Shown here in pieces: positions 11,330-21,573 of a DNA stretch of 64,000 nt (position 1 is its first letter; every line of letters begins with the position of its first letter). A program made the translations under genes and the position numbers. Under the pieces are notes generated by a model that saw only the letters and a program-made list of their open reading frames with translations, had not been told where the DNA came from and did not search any database. The stretch covers positions 1,068,163-1,132,162 of the forward strand of contig OX419343.1 of NCBI GenBank assembly GCA_948470475.1, read 5' to 3'. The DNA comes from Galaxea fascicularis. Lineage: Eukaryota; Cnidaria; Anthozoa; Scleractinia; Euphylliidae.

Positions 11330-14300
11330 GTCTGTAGACTTTGACTTGTTTTGTTCAGTTGTGAATGTTTTGACAAATCACGCTCTAAACATTCCTTCGC
11401 TACGGTTTGTTTACCTACTAGCACAGGGAAGGGTTTTCTTTGATTTTTTCCTTTGACGAGGGACTTCAAGCGTAAGAGGCTTACCAAACTGTTCTTGTCA
11501 AGATGATTCCGTGGTTTGTTTTAGTTCTTTATATTCTTTTGATGTCAACAATCTTTTTTGCACAATCGTGATCTTAACTAGTTGAACACTATTACACCGC
11601 TGTTGTAATAAACGGGCTTGTTTTTGTCGACGTTTGCCTCACATTTAACAATGATGTACCACACTCACCAGACATCAAATATAGATGTTATTCTGCAAGC
11701 ATAACACTTGAAATATTTCGTCTTAATCTCAAGATTGTTGTGACTTCATTAGGCAACTCAAGATATTTTATTCGCCATAACAAACAGTGAATTAAATGTT
11801 TGTAATTTGCATATTTGTTTCACAAGTGTACATGTAGTTTTATAACGAGAGTGCATTTCACGCTGAGATTTACGGTTTTATTGAAAATAAAAAGCGCTAC
11901 CAATCGGAACTTTGTATGGGAATTTTCTTCATAAAAATCTGCCAATTTCTTGCCTGGGTGATAAATTGTCACGAAACACATTCTTCTTTCGTTCTGTCAT
12001 CCCTATGCAGTCCACGCAACTGATAATTTTGCGAAAATATGATAACATGCAGTTTAATAGGATCGCGGTAATTTGTTTAACATAAAATGTTTATTTATGA
12101 CTTAAAATAATTACATCTTCATATGTTGTGGTCAGCTAATATGTAGGAGCGTGTAACCGTCGGAGAAAGATTTTAGGATAATAACATGGATACTGCTGGA
12201 TCAATGTAATTCTCTATTTTCGTCTTATTTGTTACCTGCTAATATTATTTTTTCTTCATTAGTGTATTCATTTTCCTTACTAAGTTTAAAAGGTTCAGAC
12301 ATCAAAGTGAAGTAACTGTATTTACATTGGTGTCTCAACCATCATAAAATACGGAAAGACGAGTTAATGTTATGTTAAATGAACCAGTCCAAGTGAAATT
12401 CATTGTTTGTAGCCCTCAGGCAACCAGCCAAAAAATGAAAAATTGATATTTGATATGACTCTTCCTTGACACAACCTCTGTCTGTACATCAGCGCAACAA
12501 TGATCATTTCCTTCATCAAAAGCCATTAGTTCAAATTAACGGAAATCCGAATAATCAATTGTTTAATCGGGTTAGAAAAAAGGAGTACATGATTCCTTTA
12601 ATGAATGGTAAGACAATTATTATTAGGTTGGCTAATTAAATCATCTGTGTAACTGAAGACATCCTTCCAACATACACAAGTGACGAGTCTCTCTTATTTC
12701 ATTATTTTGTTGAGATTTCATATTCAATAGTTTCTCCTTACTCTTCCCATTTGCCTCTCAGATACATGCTATGAACTTGACTCCATTTTTTGAAAACACA
12801 ACAAAAGAAGCAGCTTCCTCCATTATATTCATGCTGTAAACGACCTGTGATATCAATGCCCTCAGACAACAACTGTAAATTTTCCCCTGGGGCTTCAGAT
12901 CAGGCAGGGGGGGAGGGAGGGTAAATTGATAGGGGAATCCAAATTTAAAGAAGAGAGAAGTGTATGGTGCCTGATTACCACCATAGTAATCTAAACAAGG
13001 TTACTGTATTATTCCACTGTACCCCATGGTTTGTTGTGGATGCACAAGGAAGGAGTCAAGTTTATATTTGAGTATAGATGTAGACTAAATTCTTTTAAAT
13101 TTAACAGGTGTTGGAATCTGCTGGCATTATGAAGAACATCAAGAGGGTTGCTGGAGCAAGCGCAGGAGCAATAATTGCTACACTTATAGCTCTGGACTAT
13201 GATTCAAAAGACTTGAGAGAATTCCTGGAACAGGATTTAAGGAGAATTTTAGTGGGTGAGTTCAGCTTACTTGCCTTTTAAAAAATTTATTCTGGAATAC
13301 CAAGGTTGTGTGATCACTTCATACAATACAATGAGTTTGACACCCTCTGACTGGCGCATGAGCAGTAGTATGGCCTGAATCATTTTAGATATTCTTACAG
13401 GATTTCAAAATTTGATTTGCTTTTCAACAAAAAGAGAGAAACAAACTGTTCAGGTGTATTCACCAACCTGTGAAACCAGTAGGGTTAAAAGGCATTTTGA
13501 TTGTCTCTCTTAATGTTTGCTCAATCAGATCACACTTGTGGATATTGCAGTCTCCTTCCAAATTTGCTCAAAGGCTTTGGCTGGAACCCAGGTAAACGAA
13601 TGTTAAGATGGTTTGGAGAACAGCTTAAAGAAAGAACAGGGGATAGTGACATCACATTTAAAGAGGTCAGTCGGCTCTACATTCAAAGGACTTTATGGTT
13701 AAAAATTGAATAAGTACAAATTTATTGTAGTGACTGATGTTAATTAAGGTTGAGGTCAAGGCTCATGCTTGCCATACTTGCAACAGCTCACTTAATCCGT
13801 GAGTATTACACATAGGTAAAGAGATAAAAGAAATGTATGCATGTTGAATAATAAATAAATAAATAACTGAATTGCTAAAATAGAAATAGAAATTGCAGTT
13901 AGATAAAGCTACTTTGAGCATTTATTTTGATTATTATTGATCAGGGAAGGTGTGCCAACATAATCGCCCTCTTCCATCAAAGCTTGTAAAAGTGGATTTT
14001 GTATATTTTTCTTTAAATACACACTTTGGTAATCTGCTAGTTCTTGGGGGATGCTATTCCATATTTTGGCCTGTAGTCTTGAAAAAGATTTTGATTATTG
14101 TTCTCATCTCACATGTTAATTGCCTGGTAAAGAAAATCTTGCTTATGTCTGTCAATGTAGCGTCATTTCAAAGCAAAGTCCAAGGTAACTTAGCACCCTT
14201 CAAACACTCCAAAAATAGGTATTTCCACAAATGTTCCATTCAGCTGTCCACATGCTCGCTGTGCGAGTTCCCTTAACAGGATAACAGCCCTTTCTATACT

Positions 14301-15262
14301 CATTCTCTCAAGGACTTTGTTGTAAACACAAGTCCAGTCCACCCTTCTTGACTGGAGCCTTTGCAGGTAACCAACTCAGAATATCTTGGTTGACTTTACC
14401 ATTTACCAAAAAATTTCGGAAATTTTGGTTGGAATGTGAATGGTAAGGCTATTTTGGTGTTCCACACTGGAAAATTTCCAAACTTTTCAGAATGTCTTGA
14501 AAGGAAGTCCATAATTTCCAACCAGAATTTCCGAACGGAAAATGTGTTTACCATTTGCGATTTTCACCAGTTTCAAGCTCTACTCCAATTTTGATGCATG
14601 TCACATGTTATTTATTAGGGGTTGTGTAAATGGTACATGCCAATCCCAAACAAAATTTTGTATTGGGGATTTTTGCTTACCATTAATTCTACAAACCATA
14701 GACCAACCATTTTTCCCATGTAAATGGTAAACAACCCTTCTGACAATTTAGCTCTTTCCTTTTTCAATAAAGCTTTGGCGGCAGCATCCTCGGAGACCCA
14801 GGGGCAAGTTAGTGGGGGCGGGAAAAAGTCTAAACGGGCGAGGAAAAAAATCGGGCGAAGAATAGTCAAGAACAAAATCTATATTTCGTTCTTGACTATT
14901 CTTCGCCCGATTTTTTTCCTCGCCCGTTTAGACTTTTTCCCGCCCCCACTAACTTGCCCCTGGGTCTCCGAGGATGTGGCGGCAGGTAAGTGCAACCCTT
15001 CTTTACCTCACATTAAGGTTTAGCCCTTGGCGACAGGTTTGGAAAAAGATCCATTCCAGCATAGGTATCCCCGGTCCCACCTGATCTGTACTCTCCCCAA
15101 GGATCTCCCCCTCCTGGTTCCCTCAGTTCCCTAGGCCTCTGCTGTTACCCTATAAAATAACTAAGATAGTATGCGTGCTCTGATTGGCCGAGAGGCGTGT
15201 TTGCATGAGAGTAACAGTTATGCAAACCCTTGACTTCGTCTCGGGTTTGCATAACTGTCTCA

Positions 15263-15300
<38 letters not shown>

Positions 15301-17566
15301 CAAACAGGGAAAACGTTTTCTATTGCTTAAATAGTGGGATTTCATGGTGGAATATGGAACTTTCTCAAAAGAGTTCATGATACCGACAATGAAAAACTGA
15401 GTGAATTAGAATATGTTCTCTAGACGTCAAACAGCCTTTTAAATGTGGATATGATTTGGTTGTTGTAAACAGCTAAAAAATCCTTTTGCTATCATGGCCA
15501 CCAGATACTGTAAAGACTACTGACTGACTTTGTTACTAATGCTGAGCTGATATTACTCCTGAGAGACCATCAGAAGTCATATCTCTTCGAACGTAATTTA
15601 AATTATCTAAGTTTTTTTACTTGAAGGTGTTGGAAAGGTTTCGTAAAGAACTGTGTATTGTTGTCACCAACTTGAATCAGATGTCAGTGGAGTACTTTCA
15701 CCCTAAAACCACTCCAAACACACCAATAAGAAGAGCCGTCAGGATGTCTGTTGCTCTCCCAGGTGATTATTATTATATTAGTCTATTTAAATTTTCTTTA
15801 GTTGCTCCAGTCATGTTTTTGAGTTGTTTTCTAAAACGATTGTCAGTTAGGCGTCCTTTAACCTGCTGCATTAATGTACTTGAATTAAAATAATTCAAAG
15901 ACCACTTAGCAAAGTCATTAAACTTCTAACCTGTTATGAGTATTTTAATAAGCACCAATGGCCAACCTAAACCAATTGCTACTAAAGGGATGGAGATTGA
16001 CCACTTGAACACAGATTAAGCCCAAATTCACCAGTCTCCTCTTCTTTGTTGTTGCTGAAAAAAGCCTTTGCCACTGTCAACTTGTTTTTATTGATGGCAT
16101 CTGGTTCAAGAGTTACTGAAAGGGCTCAGTGTCCTCGATTACATGTAAATCAAATATGTTTATACAGAATAGTTGTAACCAAGAAGCTGATGCATGCATT
16201 TAAGAGTTAATCGTAACCTCTTGCTACAGTCCTGTCTAGACTATGGTAGTCTTACTTTCTGATTTCAATTTGTCCAATTTATCTTTCAAAGTTGGAATTT
16301 ATCTTAAATGAGATTATTTTAAAAACTGGATTTTGTACAGGATGTGGCTCCACATGTGATCATTATACCACTGACGTGTTCTTTTATCAAAGAGAATCTT
16401 GCAAGAAGAGAAGTCTTGGCTAACAGATTTGTTTTTTGATAATGATTACTAAGCTATTACTAATGAGCTGGGTAACAACATTGCCTAGCAGGCAAAGTTA
16501 ATATGTGGAACCTAGCTGCAGTCACGTGACTTGCACAGATGACATTTTGATTCAATTTCAGGTGTGTTTCAGTGTGTACGGGAAATGAACAATGACTGTG
16601 AAGATGTATATGTGGACGGAGGTCTTCTGTGTAATTACCCAATTCATGCATTCGATGGTATGTATTTAGCACTCAAGTTTACATAGGTTACAATAGTCTT
16701 TCCCAAACGAGATTTATAGGGCTAACCACATTGAAGGCAGCAAGGAACAACTTGGCAATTGTTCTCACTGAAAATGTGTGGGATAATAGTAATAATAATA
16801 ATTATTATTATTATCAGTAGTAGTAGTAGTATTTTAATTTTTTTAAAGGAAACAAACAAATAATTGTGTACTAGAGTTAAAAAAAATACAACTACTGAAC
16901 AGATCAAAATGCATAATTGTTATATAAAAATGTTCAATCTAAAACCTATTAAATTCTGATACTTGTTATTGTTATTGTTATTGTTATTGTTATTGTTATT
17001 GTTATTGTTATTGTTATTGTTATTATTATTATTATTATTATTATTTTAATAGTGAAGTAAAAGATTAGTAACGATAAAGTGAAAAGTAAAGAGAGAGAGA
17101 GAGAGAGAGAGAGAAATAGAGAAGTATCAAGACCTGACAAGAGAGATCAGGAAGCTATGGAAGGCGAAAACCACGGTTCTGTAATGTTATACCTTTAGTG
17201 GCTGGGGCACTTGAAACTATCTCAAGGGTGTTAAGTGCACAGTTGGAGAGAATGGGAATTCAGTTGTTGGTAGAACAAATCCAGAAGACTGCTTTGCTTG
17301 GTTCAACCAGGATCCTAACAAAAATCCTCAAGTTCTAAAAAAACTTGAACATTAATATGTCAGCATTGCAATTGTGCTGAAATACATATTAATAATAATA
17401 ATAACAGGGATGGAAATAAGAAAAAACAGATTGATAAGTGATTAGCAGCTAGCTTTGTCCAGTTAATGTTTTTATTTGATTCTAGTGAAATGTTAATATT
17501 TTATTTCATTTTTGGCTGGCAAATTTGATTGGTAATTACCGATCACCAACCATTATTTCCACCCCT

Positions 17567-17600
<34 letters not shown>

Positions 17601-20600
17601 TAATAATGATAATTTTGCCATGAGGCTTTTCAGTATCAAATTACTTATGGCTTCATACAAGTTAATTTAAAATTATACCACAATCCTGGCTGAAATTGTT
17701 TGGGGCCTTAAAGGAATCACCCACCTCCAATGCACTTCATAAAGTAAAGTGCATTAACATTACAAGTCATAAAATGATTGTTCGTTTTCTTATTGGTTAT
17801 TATAAGCACCCGCCCTCCCCCCCTCCCCTTAGTAACAATGTTAACAGCGACTGTCATTGTTTCAGTCCAAGACATGACCACAAACCAACACTGAATGTGG
17901 TGGAGGTGGAAGAAACGGCCTTAAAGCCAACGTTTCTTAGCAAAGTGTCCCAAAGTTTTTGTCCAGGATTGTAGATGAATCAAATCAATATATTCAATAC
18001 ATAATATCAGAATGGACGTCGCTTTAAGTTTATGCTCATTTGAGAGACTTGCATGAATAACATGATTATCTTATGGCTTTTGTCTTTTGCGTGATGCAGA
18101 AGTGCCAAATGTTGATGCTTTGTAGATAACATTGCATTCTTTTATAGCAAAATGAAAGTGTTAAAACGCATGCAATACTTTGGTGCTCTTTTTTTAAATA
18201 CATACCTGTAAAAATGTGTGTGAAAATTCATCTTACCAAAAATATTATTTCAGTTAAAGAAAAATGCTCTGAGCTAGTTTCTCCAGGAAGAAGTATTATT
18301 TTTTCTTTCCTTTCAAGGTTGGTGGTTGTCCATGGACCCTAAGGACACGTTTTTCAAGAGACTTCAACCCCTGGAAGATTTTGCAAAGCTCTTTGAGAAG
18401 TCTGAGAGGTTTGGGTCATGGAATTCGAAAACATTAGGAATAGTTTTGGTAAGTATAGCACTGTAAGAGACTTAAACGTTGATGTATTTCTCCTTTGCTG
18501 TACCTTGTAACTCTTACAGATACCATAAAGCTTTTTTCAATACATAAAATTATTGTTTGTGGTTTTGCAGTATTCACACACCGAGACAGAGCTGATGAAG
18601 ACCCTTCTATCTGAACGTGAGGGTAACAAACCTCCCAAACCACCAATCACCAAACTTGCAAAGTAAGGCTGAAACTTAATTTTCAATTGCATGAATTTCT
18701 TCTGATAAGTGCTCTCCCCTTTCCACACGATCATATCCGAAGACGCCCGACAGATTTCAACATACCGATTAATTCAGAACTCATGTTGTGTACAGTACTT
18801 TCAATAAGCACCGACGGCCGACGAAAAGCGTCAGCTACTTCGCTTACAGAAGTCGGCTACTTCCCCCCCCCCCTAAATTTAAGTAATTAAAGAAAGATTA
18901 TTTGTATTAAATGTAGTAAAGTCGGTTACTTTTCTCTAACCAGCTGCCTACTGCCAAATTTTATTGAAACCCCTGTGTGTATCGCTAAACTCAAAACTCA
19001 AAGATTTCGTCATTTACTCGTTTCATATGGACTTTTCGTTTCTCGCATTGGTTTGAGTTTACATATTTGGAAAATGTGTCCGTGAGGCTGTAACAACTCA
19101 AATTTTTCAACCAGTCGTGAGAGATTGGTTCTTAGGCGTGAGTTGGCGTGAGATCGAATTTTCCAACCCACAGGCGTGAGGATTGGTAGGTATAGAAATT
19201 GCTAAACTGAAAAAGGTACGGTTGACTAGCTGTATAACATTTCTCAATAGTCAATTGTACCTTATGGCAAGTTTGACTGGTAAAAACAGTCGAGAAAAGT
19301 TAATAGCTTATCAGTTTTTGTTTTTGTTTTCAGGCAGAGACTTAAACTGCAGCATCAACAGGCCATTATGCATCAAGAGCATCAAACAATGGTGAAGGCT
19401 GTCGGCAGATTCATGGCGGTCGGTAGCTCTTCCTGTTTTCACGCACTCTTTTCAATGTTATCCTTCATACTTGCAGCTGTGTCCTTAGATTGTTTTGTTA
19501 CTTACAGGAATTACAAAGAAATAATCTTGATGAGGACAGTATAATCAATTTAAAAGAACTGAGAGGCGTGTTTAAGAATGTAAGTTTGATCTCTCTGACA
19601 AATCACTCAGTGCTGCCTTGTAAAGACTGTCATTAACAAATTATTATTATATGGCTAGTGTTTGTATACGATATAACGCGCGTTCTGATTGGCTGAGCGA
19701 AGCGAAGCGCTAGGGCATTATTCTCCCGTAATGCCCACGGGCCGATTACGGATGATGCAAATTAGGAACAAAAACAACAAAAAGTCATCCAAAGGCCACA
19801 TTTGTTTTATTTACATTAAAAATGCCTATAGAGCAAAAAACTGAAAACTGTTAGTGAAACGTTTGACCTGAGTTTGGAAAAAATTAATGAATAGATTACC
19901 GTGAAGCGACGACTCCTTGTGCTTGAACTAATTTTTTCCCTTTAGAACCGTTATGTTAGCCATATAATAAACAACTTAATAACCTCGACCGTTCGGTTGT
20001 TACGGGAAAATCTCAAACCTCGGCCTAGCTGTATTGACCTCGCTATCGCTCGGTCAATACGGCAAGGCCTCAGTTTGAGATTTTCCCGTAACGACCTCAC
20101 TCTCGGTTATTAAGTAGTTAATAACCAAGATTGAGGAGGTCTTTACGGGAAAATCTCAAACTGAAGCCTTGCGGTCAATACGTAAAGGCCAAGGTTTGAC
20201 GGATTTTCCCAAATAAGTTATTTATTATGTGGAGTAAAAATTTCGCTAAAAGTTGTTTTGTTTTGTTTTGCATAATTCGTAATAGGCCCGTAGGCATTAC
20301 AGGAGAAAAATGCCCCGACTAGAATTTAGCCCAATCAGAGGGCACGTTATATCGGCTACACTGAAGCACCGCCATATAATAAACTTTCACAATGACGGTT
20401 TATTTTCTTCCTTCCCTTTCAACGCTTACATGTATATTATTAAGAGAGAGAGAGTTGCTGCCGATGGAGCCTTCTCGTTTTCTCATACCTAGTGTAATGT
20501 TAAGCCGGTTAACACAGGTTTCCTTTCAAAAAGCCGATGTATCTCTTACTTGATCGGGTGCACGCTCAAAAGCCAGAGTGTGGCATGTTTTTTCTACACT

Positions 20601-21532
20601 GATACCGAATGGTGTGTATCTCGGTTTGATGGTCAAATCACATTCATGAGTGGCTGTCGCTTTATTTTCATTGTTTATAATTGTTCTTTCGTATCATTCT
20701 GTAAGTTATCCACTCGGAGTAGTTATCATATGCACTTGCTTTATTTGCTTGCTAAACCCTTTGTTCTTCTTATCCCATACAGCCAGTAGAATTTACAAGC
20801 GAGGATGCAGAGTTGTTATTTGGACCAGACGCGGACTACAAGGCAGCCTTTGAAGAACTCGATACGGATGAAGATGGAGAGGTGAGAAGCAATTAAGTTT
20901 CCGCAGCAATCATGCATTCATCAGTGCTTTTGCACAAAAAAGGACCTTAAAACCAAGTCATCCTCGGCCAGGCGTCGTTATTTTATGTGACATTCAATCA
21001 TAAGATCTTTACGCCAATGGCGCTTGGGCCGTAAATCAACGGGGAAAAGTCGGTCCGTAACGTACAGTACGGCCCTCGAACTCGGTTAGCAAGAGGTATT
21101 TAACCACGACGTTACTACTTCCAATGGGGAGCAGGGTTGGTGCAGTGGTGAGAGCGCTCGCCTTCCACCAGTGTGTCCCGGCTTCGATTCCCACACTCGG
21201 TGTCATAAGTGGGCTGAGTTTGTTGGCTCTCTACCCTGCTCCGAGAGGTTTTTCTCCGGGTACTCCGGTTTTTACCTCTCCTCAAAAACCAACATTTGAT
21301 TTGATTTGATTTAGAGTTTATTTGATTTTGAGGGCCACAGAGTCATCAGTGTCTTAGGACAATTGTTAAGTGTTTCACCCTCTTTAAATAAAGCCTATTA
21401 CAGGGAGGTAGATAAAATTTTTAACAGACGGGAATTATCAGTTCACGGGCGGGTTTACAAGAATCCATTCCAACAGATTTTTAAGACCATAGAAGGTATT
21501 TTCTCCGGCTCCCGGCTATTATCTACATCCCT

Positions 21533-21573
<41 letters not shown>

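Noticed and set aside
17696..17974. Open frame between patatin exons 5 and 6 with an acceptor-like TTGTTTCAG
   Set aside because: Joining it to exon 5 in the required phase gives an immediate stop, and exons 5 and 6 join perfectly without it.
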